Both the position numbers and the translations under genes were made by a program. Under the pieces are notes generated by a model. It saw nothing but the letters and a program-made list of their open reading frames with translations, was not told the origin of the DNA and ran no database searches. Shown here piece after piece: positions 16,836-24,733 of a stretch of DNA of 41,128 bases; positions within the stretch are counted from its first letter, which is position 1; each line of letters begins with the position of its first letter. This DNA comes from Methanoculleus chikugoensis (GTDB taxonomy: Archaea; Halobacteriota; Methanomicrobia; Methanomicrobiales; Methanoculleaceae): the NCBI RefSeq assembly GCF_900095385.1, contig NZ_FMID01000009.1:1-41128 (forward strand), in the 5' to 3' direction.

Positions 16836-17261
16836 TCACCCGCTCTTGATCGGCAGGGTCCGACGAGCGTCGTCGTCCGTGCGAGAAGAGGCGTCCCGGG
16901 GAAGGGCCCTCTCCAGGGCGGCCTTCAACTCGGCAAGAGAGATGGGCTTTTCCAGGACGCCGACGATGTCGTCCGCATATCTCGAGTACTCTTCCGGCCA
17001 GACATGTTTTGCGGTGAAGAGCAAGACAGGGATATCCCTGTACTCGTCATTTCGTTTGAGTTCTTCCAGGAACTGCCATCCGTCTATAGGGGACATCATC
17101 ACATCGAGAATAATGAGCGCGGGCTTCTCTTTCTTGATCGCCCGCAGGGCATCCCATCCGTTGTGGACCAGGAGCGGTTCGCGGTCGATCTTCTTGAGCA
17201 GCAGTTCCATTACTTCCAGCGTCGGCAGGTCGTCATCGACGACCATAATCTTGTTTCCCAA
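16836..17261 (-). CDS. single-domain response regulator (REC)
   Basis: A 141-residue protein that is only a receiver domain: acidic pocket D9/D10, phosphoacceptor D53 (LDVMM), T83 and K105 (EKP). There is no DNA-binding or enzymatic output domain, only a basic/acidic tail of about 20 residues. Its ATG follows the stop codon of the histidine kinase by 3 nt, so the two are cotranscribed and it is the evident phosphotransfer partner. Output is probably by protein-protein contact, as for CheY-like receivers, or by phosphorelay. Confidence 0.92.
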   Translation of the reverse strand: MGNKIMVVDDDLPTLEVMELLLKKIDREPLLVHNGWDALRAIKKEKPALIILDVMMSPIDGWQFLEELKRNDEYRDIPVLLFTAKHVWPEEYSRYADDIVGVLEKPISLAELKAALERALPRDASSRTDDDARRTLPIKSG

Positions 17262-17264
17262 AAT

Positions 17265-19058
17265 TCATACCTCCCTTGGTATCCTGATGGTGAAGGTGCT
17301 CCCTTCGCCCATCTCACTCATCACCGTTATGTCTCCCCCGTGCAACTTGACATACTTGTTCGCGATCGAGAGCCCAAGACCGGTGCTGCCCTCGTTGCAG
17401 GCCTGCCTGGCATCTCCTATGTAGAACGGCTCAAAGATCGATTCGATGATATCCCCGGGGATACCGATGCCATTATCACACACCATAATATAATGATTCT
17501 CATTTGATCCCGTATACCGGATCCATACTTTCTCTGGCGGTTCATTATACTTAACAGCATTCGATACCAGTCCCGTGACCGCCATGGAAAGCCGGTCGGG
17601 ATCTCCCAGGATACGGACGTTATCAGGTATTTCGTTGTAAATCAGGGCATTTTGTCCGTATCCACCCTCAGAGACGGCGGCGGCAACGAGCTCGCGGAGC
17701 GGTATCTCCTGGATGGTCAGATCGACGTAGTCCATCGTGAGCAGACTGAGCTCGATCGCCCTCTCCACCACCGCCTGCTCCTGGTCGGCGCACGCAAGGC
17801 AGGTCTTGAGGACCTTCTCCGTCTCCTTCGTGAGATCGTAATAATCAGGATCTTCGACGATCATCCGGAGATAGCCGAGAAGCGGTTGCAACGGGGTGCG
17901 TAACTCGTGGGCCAGTTTGGTGACGAGCCCCTTCCACTGTTCGACTTCCCAGGAGAGCTGCCTGCACGCAAGCCTCTGCCGCCGCACCTCGGAGATGTCC
18001 CGTGCCGACCCCACGACGCCCGTGAACGCACCGTCCACCCCGTTATACGGTGCGATCGAAATGGAGAAGGTATGTCGGGTGCCTGCGACATCCAGGTCGA
18101 GATCGTAACAGGCACTCTTCTGTTCTCCGATCACCTTCCGGATCCGTTCCATGCTCTGCGCGGCAAGATCGTCGGGAAGGAGGGCGTCCAAACCCTTCCC
18201 GGCGAGATCTTCGGGAGATATCCCGTACTCGGGCGCACGAGTCCAGGTGAAGTGCACGATGCAGCCCGCTGCATCCAGCATGAAGAAGATATCGTTTGTC
18301 TGCCGGATGAGGTCCAGCAGTCGTCCGTTCGACCGGACGAGCTCGTCGTTCTCGCCGAGAAGCCTGCCGGTGTCCACGACCGTACACTCGAAGAGGTTCT
18401 CGGGTGGGAGAAACCTGCAGGAGAGAAGAACTCTCCTCGCATCACCGTTGTGCGTGTAAAACGTCATCTCCGCGTTTCCGACGTAGCCCTCCCGCTCCAT
18501 CTCCTCGATGAACCACGCTTTGCCGGTTTCGTCCGCCCAGAACGCCTCGGCCGGAATGCCGACGAGCTCCCGGGGTGCATAACCGAGGATATCAGCGCAC
18601 TTTCTGCTGGCGCAGACGACGCGGAGGGTTTCGGGGTCGCAGAGGAATCTCGCATTCCGGGTATCCTCGATGATCCGCCTGCACCGGGAGGCGGCCAGGT
18701 GCGAATCCTGCGAAAAGAGCGTCGCGGCCCCGAAGACCCAGAAGAATATCATCGTGTGCAGCCCCGTCATCACAGGGTCGATAGCAAAGCCGAGCCCCGA
18801 TAGGTATACCCGGATGATCACAAACCCGATAACAAGGAGTGTTGTCGTCCAGAACGCCTGCCGGGGGAACCAGAGGGCGACAAGGAGTATCGGGATGCAG
18901 TAAACCAGGGGACAGAAGAGCTGAGCGTTCACCGGTGTAGCCGCCGTGAGCATGAGCGATATTGCCGAGAACGAGACCACCACGATCATCTTGACGATAT
19001 CCGTCCCGGTAAAGAGATCCTCTCGAATGCAGCTCAAGAAGCTCCGGTTCAGGGCCAT
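17265..19058 (-). CDS. membrane PAS sensor histidine kinase
   Basis: From ATG 19058 the kinase has 597 residues. Four hydrophobic segments (about 21-40, 47-63, 70-88, 96-115) form an N-terminal membrane sensor. PAS 1 (about 125-220) and PAS 2 (about 240-350, with NDIFFMLDAAGCIVHF) follow, then HisKA with H374 in AHELRTPLQP. The ATPase domain has LVSNAVKYNE, DNGIGIPGD and GSTGLGLSIANKYV. A TATA box at 19088-19094 lies inside the longer open frame that begins at 19124, so transcription should start near 19065 and the upstream codons cannot be used. Cotranscribed with the receiver protein downstream. Confidence 0.92.
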   Translation of the reverse strand: MALNRSFLSCIREDLFTGTDIVKMIVVVSFSAISLMLTAATPVNAQLFCPLVYCIPILLVALWFPRQAFWTTTLLVIGFVIIRVYLSGLGFAIDPVMTGLHTMIFFWVFGAATLFSQDSHLAASRCRRIIEDTRNARFLCDPETLRVVCASRKCADILGYAPRELVGIPAEAFWADETGKAWFIEEMEREGYVGNAEMTFYTHNGDARRVLLSCRFLPPENLFECTVVDTGRLLGENDELVRSNGRLLDLIRQTNDIFFMLDAAGCIVHFTWTRAPEYGISPEDLAGKGLDALLPDDLAAQSMERIRKVIGEQKSACYDLDLDVAGTRHTFSISIAPYNGVDGAFTGVVGSARDISEVRRQRLACRQLSWEVEQWKGLVTKLAHELRTPLQPLLGYLRMIVEDPDYYDLTKETEKVLKTCLACADQEQAVVERAIELSLLTMDYVDLTIQEIPLRELVAAAVSEGGYGQNALIYNEIPDNVRILGDPDRLSMAVTGLVSNAVKYNEPPEKVWIRYTGSNENHYIMVCDNGIGIPGDIIESIFEPFYIGDARQACNEGSTGLGLSIANKYVKLHGGDITVMSEMGEGSTFTIRIPREV

Positions 19059-19087
19059 AGACAATACAGTGAGTTTCCCGGAAGATG

Positions 19088-19094
19088 TATATAT
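19088..19094 (-). promoter_or_regulatory. TATA box for the kinase/receiver operon
   Basis: On the minus strand GCATATATACA is centred about 33 nt upstream of ATG 19058. It decides the start of the kinase gene. Confidence 0.6.
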
Positions 19095-19245
19095 GCAATT
19101 CGAAATTATCCGGTCGATAACCAATAATGTTTCACAAAAATAAGTGCAATTCTTTGAAGTTTTGGAACTGTTACCGAATATTCCTCACCTCGCGAAGGGG
19201 AGGCGGCAGGAGAGTCGGCCGGCCCGATACCGCCGTAAAAAGGAG

Positions 19246-19253
19246 CATATATG
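19246..19253 (+). promoter_or_regulatory. TATA box, leaderless promoter of the reductase gene
   Basis: CATATATG ends 25 nt before the ATG at 19278, and no Shine-Dalgarno site precedes that ATG. The message is probably leaderless. Confidence 0.6.
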
Positions 19254-19277
19254 AAGATCGGGGTGTAACCCTAGATT

Positions 19278-19958
19278 ATGCGCCCGTTTGTCTTCGTCAA
19301 CATCGCCATGAGCGCTGACGGGAAGATCTCGACGAGAGAGCGGCGACAGGTGAGGATCTCGGGTAACGAGGATTACCTGCGGGTCGATCGGATCAAAGCG
19401 GAGAGCGATGCCATCATGGTCGGTATCGGCACGGTGCTCGCCGACAACCCTTCGCTCACCGTCAAGTCCCCGGAACTCCGGGAGCAGCGGAGGGCGGCCG
19501 GAAAGGAGGAGAACCCCATCCGCATCGTGGTGGACGGCAGGGGGAAGACGCCCCCGGATGCGGATATCCTTCACAAGGGAAGCGGGAGACGCATCATCGC
19601 GGTTTCAGAGAAAGCGCCCCAAAAAACCGTGGAGAACCTCCGGCAGCACGCCGCCGTCATCGTCGGCGGTGAAGAGACCGTCGATCTTCGCGGCCTGCTC
19701 GAAGAACTGCACCGGCAGGGCGTCCGGCGCCTGATGGTCGAGGGAGGGGGGACGTTGATCTGGACACTCTTTGAGCAGGGGCTCGTCGACGAAATCCAGG
19801 CGTTCGTCGGCAGCATCGTCATCGGCGGGAAGGACGCCCCCACACCTGCCGACGGCACCGGTTTTCTCCGGGAGGAAGACTTTCCCCGGCTACGGATCAT
19901 CGAGGCCGCCCGGCTCGACGACGGCCTGCTCGTACGGTGGGAAGTGAAGAGAGCGTAA
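19278..19958 (+). CDS. 2,5-diamino-6-ribosylamino-4(3H)-pyrimidinone 5'-phosphate reductase
   Basis: The 226-residue protein is the stand-alone RibD C-terminal/DHFR-like reductase of the archaeal and fungal riboflavin route (MJ0671 and Rib7 family). It reduces the ribosyl side chain with NADPH before deamination. Visible motifs: NIAMSADGKIST at the N terminus, the core SDAIMVGIGTVLADNPSLTV, NPIRIVVDG, and MVEGGGTLIWTLFEQGLVDEI. Length fits the family, and no deaminase domain is fused. Riboflavin is needed in methanogens for FAD/FMN and the F420 deazaflavin ring. T-runs on both strands separate it from the convergent lipoprotein gene. Confidence 0.92.
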   Translation: MRPFVFVNIAMSADGKISTRERRQVRISGNEDYLRVDRIKAESDAIMVGIGTVLADNPSLTVKSPELREQRRAAGKEENPIRIVVDGRGKTPPDADILHKGSGRRIIAVSEKAPQKTVENLRQHAAVIVGGEETVDLRGLLEELHRQGVRRLMVEGGGTLIWTLFEQGLVDEIQAFVGSIVIGGKDAPTPADGTGFLREEDFPRLRIIEAARLDDGLLVRWEVKRA

Positions 19959-19981
19959 GGCAGGAAAACTCACCCAATAAC

Positions 19982-20052
19982 TTTTTTCAAAAATAGAGAG
20001 ACAAAGCCCGATCGCCCGCCCGGACGCACTTCAGACCGGCCGATCGAAAAAA
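19982..20052. terminator. bidirectional terminator region
   Basis: A six-T run on the plus strand (19982-19987) follows the reductase gene. A six-A run at 20047-20052, six T on the minus strand, follows the stop of the convergent lipoprotein gene. Together they isolate the two units. Confidence 0.5.
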
Positions 20053-20059
20053 GTTTGAA

Positions 20060-20530
20060 TCAGGGTACTTCCACGATCTGGTCTTTGACCTTGAAAGTGC
20101 CTCCGGTGACGAAGGATACCGTTATCTCAACCCGGTTCTCGCCTTTCGCGTTCTGGATGATGATGTCGTCGCCGCGGATCGGCTGCAGGGTGTCGGTGAT
20201 GACTTCCCCGGTCGACTTGGTCACGCGCACGTCGATCTTCGTCACGAAGTCCTGACCCTTCCCGCCGCTGAACGCGATGTACAGGTCGTTCGTGACCCGT
20301 GAGGGGTATCCGCCCGTAAGCTGGAAGTCAACCTCCTTTCCCGGCGGCGCCGTCTGCGTCGGGCCGGGCGTAAGCGAGACCGGCGTCGCCGTGGCCGCAG
20401 GTGTCTCCCCGATCGTCGTCGTCGCCCTCGGGGTTGTGGGGTCGGCGTCGCCGTCTGTGCCGGTGCAGGCAGCGGAGAGCGAGAATGCGAGCAGAAGCAC
20501 AATCAGAGCTGATAGCAACCTGAAGTTCAT
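20060..20530 (-). CDS. predicted secreted lipoprotein
   Basis: A 156-residue protein with a lipoprotein signal: MNFRLLSALIVLLLAFSLSAAC, lipobox LSAAC with C22. A Thr/Pro/Ala-rich linker (about 25-65) follows, then a compact beta-rich domain (about 70-156) containing VDFQLTGGYPSRVTNDLYIAF and a KIDVRVTKSTGEVIT segment. It is likely anchored outside the cell membrane. I do not recognise the domain. The frame is open to 20680, but the signal peptide fixes the start at ATG 20530 or slightly upstream; a TATA-like TTATTTATA lies around 20598-20607. Confidence 0.75.
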   Translation of the reverse strand: MNFRLLSALIVLLLAFSLSAACTGTDGDADPTTPRATTTIGETPAATATPVSLTPGPTQTAPPGKEVDFQLTGGYPSRVTNDLYIAFSGGKGQDFVTKIDVRVTKSTGEVITDTLQPIRGDDIIIQNAKGENRVEITVSFVTGGTFKVKDQIVEVP

Positions 20531-20730
20531 AAAGCATTCATATACATCAATGTATTTCACCCTTTCGCCACGCTCGCGGCATACCATGAATACGACAGTA
20601 TAAATAACCCCCGACACCGCCGACCGGCAGCGCGAACCGGGGAACCGCATCAGACAGAAGAGAAACGAACTGCAGGACACCGAGATTCCGACGGGGTTTC
20701 GGAAGAGCAGAACGCCCGCCTGGAAAACAT

Positions 20731-20737
20731 TTATATT
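20731..20737 (+). promoter_or_regulatory. TATA box of the glutamate synthase gene
   Basis: TTATATT predicts transcription from about 20760. That excludes the in-frame ATG at 20740 and selects ATG 20782, which has AAGGTG 6 nt upstream. Confidence 0.6.
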
Positions 20738-20781
20738 TTATGGAAGGAACCTTCTATCCAAAAAATAAGAAGGTGCAGCTG

Positions 20782-22371
20782 ATGAATCTGCGAAGACCAA
20801 ACGCTAACGATGCGACGGGAACGGCCAACCGCTCCCGCGACGTCGTTCCGATGTCCGGCATCTGCAGCCGGTGCGTCGACGGGTGCAAAGGATCCTGCGA
20901 GATCTGGCTCTCCTCGTTCCGGGGCAGAGAAGTGCTCTACCCCGGCCCGTTCGGCGAGATCACGGCCGGCGCAGATAAAGACTACCCGATCGACTACTCG
21001 CACCTGAACATCCAGGGCTACGCCCGGGGCGCAAAAGGGCTGCCGGAAGGCGTCGAGGCCAATCCCGACACCGCCGTCTTTCAGGGCGTCGATACCCGGA
21101 CCGAATACGGGTGGACGACCAGAGTGCCGATGCGGGTGCCGATCTTCACCGGGGCGCTCGGGTCGACCGAGATTGCACGGGCGAACTGGGATCACTTCGC
21201 CATCGGAGCCGCTATAGCGGGTATCACGCTCGTCTGCGGGGAGAACGTCTGCGGCGTCGATCCGGAACTGGTGCTCGATCATGACGGCAGAGTCGCCAGG
21301 TCGCCCGAGATGGATCGCCGGATCGAGTCCTACAGGAAGTTCAAAGACCGCTACGGCGAGCTCCTGGTGCAGCTGAACGTGGAGGATACGAGGCTCGGGA
21401 CCGCCGAGTACGTCTCCTCGAAGCACAACCAGGAGGCGATCGAACTGAAGTGGGGCCAGGGGGCAAAGTGCATCGGCGGCGAGATCAAGGTCGGCAGCCT
21501 GGACCAGGCGAGCCGGCTCAAGGATCGCGGGTATATCGTCCTCCCCGACCCGGGGGTTCACGAGGTGCAGGCGGCCTTCAAGGACGGCGCCCTGAAGGAG
21601 TTCGAGCGGCACTCCCGCCTCGGCTTCGTCACCCGGGAAGAGTTCCTCGAAGAGGTCGACCGGCTTCGCGAGATCGGCTTTAAGCGGGTCACCCTCAAGA
21701 CCGGCGCCTACTCGGCCGTCGAGCTCGCGATGGCAATCCGCTACGGGGCCGAAGCGAAGCTCGACCTCCTCACCATCGACGGCGCACCCGGCGGTACGGG
21801 GATGAGCCCCTGGCCGATGATGAACGAGTGGGGCATTCCGACGTTCTACATCGAGTCGCTTGCCTACCGGTTCGCCGAGAGGCTCCGGGAGCGGGGCATA
21901 CGCGTCCCGGACATCGCCATCGCCGGCGGGTTCGCGGACGAGGCCAATGTCTTCAAGGGGATTGCCATGGGGAGTCCTTACGTCAAGGCGGTCTGTATGG
22001 GCCGCGCCCTGATGATCCCCGGCATGGTCGGGAAGAACATCGCAACGTGGCTTGAATCCGGCGATATCCCCAGGACCGTCTCGAAGTACGGCAGCACCGC
22101 CGAGGAGATCTTCGTCTGCTACGAGGAGCTCAAGGAGAGATACCCCGACCGGATGGACGAGATCCCGCTCGGAGCGATCGGGCTCTACACCTATGCCCAG
22201 AAGTTCAGAACCGGGCTCCAGCAGATCATGGCCGGAACCCGGAACTTCAGCCTCAAGACGGTCGACCGCAATGACCTGATGGCCCTGACCGAGGAGGCGG
22301 AAGCGGTCTCCGGCATCCCGTACGTGATGCGGGCCTACCGCGACGCTGCCGAGGCGATCCTCGACTCGTGA
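20782..22371 (+). CDS. FMN-binding glutamate synthase domain protein (archaeal GltB-like)
   Basis: A 529-residue protein corresponding to the FMN/synthase domain of the GOGAT large chain, without the N-terminal glutaminase. Conserved stretches: ELLVQLNVEDTRLGTAEYV, GQGAKCIGGEIK, TLKTGAYSAVELAMAIRYGAEAKLDLLTIDGAPGGTGMSPWPMM, IAIAGGFADEANVFKGIAMG. An N-terminal SGICSRCVDGCKGSCEIW offers four cysteines for a metal or Fe-S site. It presumably converts 2-oxoglutarate plus ammonia equivalents to glutamate with partner subunits encoded elsewhere. The assignment to this FMN oxidoreductase family is secure; the exact reaction is less so because partners are not in the window. Confidence 0.85.
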   Translation: MNLRRPNANDATGTANRSRDVVPMSGICSRCVDGCKGSCEIWLSSFRGREVLYPGPFGEITAGADKDYPIDYSHLNIQGYARGAKGLPEGVEANPDTAVFQGVDTRTEYGWTTRVPMRVPIFTGALGSTEIARANWDHFAIGAAIAGITLVCGENVCGVDPELVLDHDGRVARSPEMDRRIESYRKFKDRYGELLVQLNVEDTRLGTAEYVSSKHNQEAIELKWGQGAKCIGGEIKVGSLDQASRLKDRGYIVLPDPGVHEVQAAFKDGALKEFERHSRLGFVTREEFLEEVDRLREIGFKRVTLKTGAYSAVELAMAIRYGAEAKLDLLTIDGAPGGTGMSPWPMMNEWGIPTFYIESLAYRFAERLRERGIRVPDIAIAGGFADEANVFKGIAMGSPYVKAVCMGRALMIPGMVGKNIATWLESGDIPRTVSKYGSTAEEIFVCYEELKERYPDRMDEIPLGAIGLYTYAQKFRTGLQQIMAGTRNFSLKTVDRNDLMALTEEAEAVSGIPYVMRAYRDAAEAILDS

Positions 22372-22554
22372 GACGGAGCACACTGAGCGGCGAAGAACCC
22401 CCCCGCCGGCCGCAGACCACGCCCCTGACGCTGGACCGGGAGAGGTAAAACAACCTCGGAAGATACAAATACCTCGAATAAACAATTTTTATTAATATTT
22501 TGCATTCGCGATAATACTTAATGCAAAGAGTGCATCAAGGATGCCTGATACACC

Positions 22555-23688
22555 ATGCATACGGATACCAGTCCGACCGTTCTCATCACCGGGGGAGCGG
22601 GATTCATCGGGTCGCACCTCGCGACTGAACTGCTGCAACACGGCTACCAGGTCCGCATCCTGGATAACCTGATGCCGCAGGTGCACGGGCCGGAGCGACG
22701 CCGGCCCGAGCACCTCGACCGGCGCGCGGAGGTTCTCGTCGGGGATATCCGGGACGCGCACCAGTTCAAGGAGGCTCTCGACGGGGTCGATGCCGTCATC
22801 CACCTGGCTGCAGTCCTCGGGGAGCGATCGAGCATGTACCAGATCGAGAAGTACATGAGCGTCAACACCGCCGGAACCGCCGTTCTCCTCGAGGCGCTGC
22901 TCGACCATCCCATCAAGCGGCTCATCGTCGCTTCGAGCAGCACCGTCTACGGGGAGGGGCTGTACTGCTCGTACAACGGCACCACCTACCCAAAGATCCA
23001 CCGTTCCCGGGGAGAGACGGCAAGGGGCGGGTGGGAGCCCCGGAGCCCGGACGGGGAGGTGATCTACCCCCTCCCGACCCCGGAGACGAAGGAGGCGTCA
23101 CCGCTCTCGGTCTACGCCGTCTCCAAGTACGACCAGGAAGAGATGTGCCGGCTGATCGGGGAGTCTTACGGCATTCCAACGACCGTTCTCCGGCTTTTTC
23201 CCGTCTACGGCCCGCACCAGGGGTATGCAAACCCGTATTCCGGCGTGCTGACCGAGTACGCGTCCCGCCTCCTCCAGGGCTTTCCCCTACGCCTCTTCGA
23301 GGACGGCTACCAGCAGCGAGACTTCGTGAGCGTCTACGACGCGGCGCGCGCCTTCCGCCTGGCCCTCGAGTCGCCCGGTGCCGTCGGCGGGACGTTCAAC
23401 ATCGCAAGCGGCCGCCCCTGTACGTTTAGAACCGCTGCCGACCTTCTTGCAACGATTGCCGGGCGGCAGGGTCTCTCCCCGGAGATTATGGGAATCAGCC
23501 GAATCGGCGACATCCGCCACTGCTTTGCAGACATCGGTCGTGCCCGGGAGGTTCTCGGCTACGAGCCGGAGGTCACCCTCGAGGCCGGCCTGCTCGACCT
23601 GGTCGCCTGGGTCGAGGCCGGGATCGAAGAGCGGCGGAAGGTTCCCGCACCCGTCAGGGCGCCCGGGTCGTCACGCCTGCGGGTCTGA
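22555..23688 (+). CDS. NAD-dependent nucleotide-sugar epimerase/dehydratase
   Basis: A 377-residue extended SDR enzyme. The Rossmann motif TGGAGFIGSH is at residues 12-21, VIHLAAVLGE follows, then SSSTVYGEG and the catalytic Y-x-x-x-K in YAVSK near residue 192, with RLFPVYGPHQG afterwards. It probably acts on a dTDP-, UDP- or GDP-sugar for cell-surface glycans. A Trp/Arg-rich insert (about 148-185) before the catalytic Tyr is longer than in GalE. No glycosyltransferases or sugar synthases flank it, so the substrate cannot be assigned. An AT-rich promoter region (22480-22520, with TTTTTATTAATATT) lies upstream. Confidence 0.88.
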   Translation: MHTDTSPTVLITGGAGFIGSHLATELLQHGYQVRILDNLMPQVHGPERRRPEHLDRRAEVLVGDIRDAHQFKEALDGVDAVIHLAAVLGERSSMYQIEKYMSVNTAGTAVLLEALLDHPIKRLIVASSSTVYGEGLYCSYNGTTYPKIHRSRGETARGGWEPRSPDGEVIYPLPTPETKEASPLSVYAVSKYDQEEMCRLIGESYGIPTTVLRLFPVYGPHQGYANPYSGVLTEYASRLLQGFPLRLFEDGYQQRDFVSVYDAARAFRLALESPGAVGGTFNIASGRPCTFRTAADLLATIAGRQGLSPEIMGISRIGDIRHCFADIGRAREVLGYEPEVTLEAGLLDLVAWVEAGIEERRKVPAPVRAPGSSRLRV

Positions 23689-23741
23689 GGGGCACCCGAC
23701 GCCCAACCTTTATTTCTCCGCCGGAGGTACGTGATCGTATC

Positions 23742-24488
23742 ATGCGCATCAGCCTCAGGACCTGGGAAGTACGGCTCGGGATCGTCCTCATCGCCTCATC
23801 GGTCGCCATCTACGGCGTGAAACACCTCCTGCTCGGCGATGCCGAGAACACCTACCAGTATATCTTCAACGCTCTCGGGTTCCTCCCCATCAACGTCCTC
23901 CTGGTCACCCTCATCTTAAACCAGCTCCTGAGCGTCCGGGCAAAGCGCGACCGGCTGGAAAAACTGAACATGGTCATCGGCACCTTCTTTTCGGAGGTCG
24001 GCACCGAGCTCCTCACCATCCTCTCAGACCGCGACCCGAACCTCCCGGAGATCCGGCACGACCTCGTCGTGACGAATGCCTGGACGCCGGAGAAGTTCTC
24101 CGGGGTGCGCAGCCGCCTCCGGCATCACACCTGCCGGGTCACCGTCGGTGCCGCCGACCTGCAGGAACTCTGCCGGTACCTCAAAGAACAACGGGGGTTC
24201 CTCCTCCGCCTGCTCGAGAACCCCGTTCTCCTGGAGCACGAGTCGTTCACCGACCTTCTGCGGGCGGTCTTCCACCTGACCGAAGAACTCGAACGGCGGG
24301 GCGACTTCGCCGGGATCCCGGCAAGCGACGTCGAACACCTCGCGGGGGACGTCGAACGGGTGTACGGCAGGCTCATCGGAGAATGGCTCGCCTACATGGA
24401 GTACCTCCAGAGGAACCACCCGTACCTCTTCTCGTTTGCGATGCGGAGCAATCCCTTCGACGAGACGGCGTCGCCGGTAGTACGATGA
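23742..24488 (+). CDS. membrane-anchored hypothetical protein
   Basis: A 248-residue protein with two N-terminal hydrophobic segments (about 10-30 and 43-62) and a cytoplasmic helical domain of about 180 residues rich in Arg, Glu and Leu. I do not recognise the family. The ATG has GGAGG about 12 nt upstream and a TTTATTT element (about 23709) in TATA position. Base composition matches the neighbours. It stands alone between the epimerase gene and repeat copy B. Confidence 0.7.
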   Translation: MRISLRTWEVRLGIVLIASSVAIYGVKHLLLGDAENTYQYIFNALGFLPINVLLVTLILNQLLSVRAKRDRLEKLNMVIGTFFSEVGTELLTILSDRDPNLPEIRHDLVVTNAWTPEKFSGVRSRLRHHTCRVTVGAADLQELCRYLKEQRGFLLRLLENPVLLEHESFTDLLRAVFHLTEELERRGDFAGIPASDVEHLAGDVERVYGRLIGEWLAYMEYLQRNHPYLFSFAMRSNPFDETASPVVR

Positions 24489-24528
24489 GAGTGCTGCAGG
24501 GATCGCATCGCCAATTACACGCCGCAGA

Positions 24529-24612
24529 TTCACGCGAAGACGCGAAGAACGCGAAGTTCGGCAGATGGTTGCTGCCGCTCCTCTTCGCGCCTTCGCGTGA
24601 GACTTCGCTATC
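24529..24612. repeat. GCGAAG-type intergenic repeat, copy B (hairpin)
   Basis: The best-formed copy. Positions 24530-24548 and 24582-24600 are inverted repeats of 19 bp with one mismatch around a 33-nt loop. The left arm runs into three GCGAAG units spaced 8-9 nt apart, followed by the 20-nt block shared with copy A (24549-24568). It is intergenic and non-coding. Confidence 0.8.
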
Positions 24613-24694
24613 CTGTATCACGAACATATGAGAGATCACGTCGCGGGTTGGACCGGCCGGATCACGCTCGTCGCACACTCTCCCATGGCACAAT

Positions 24695-24701
24695 GTATAT
24701 A
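24695..24701 (+). promoter_or_regulatory. TATA box of the 2-oxoacid oxidoreductase operon
   Basis: GTATATA lies 33-39 nt before ATG 24734, in otherwise GC-rich DNA. Confidence 0.6.
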
Positions 24702-24733
24702 CCCGCCGGCGGGCTACGCCACGTTTGATCGCC

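Noticed and set aside
20731-22485. 584-codon minus-strand frame opposite the glutamate synthase gene
   Set aside because: Antisense shadow; the plus strand has unmistakable GOGAT motifs.
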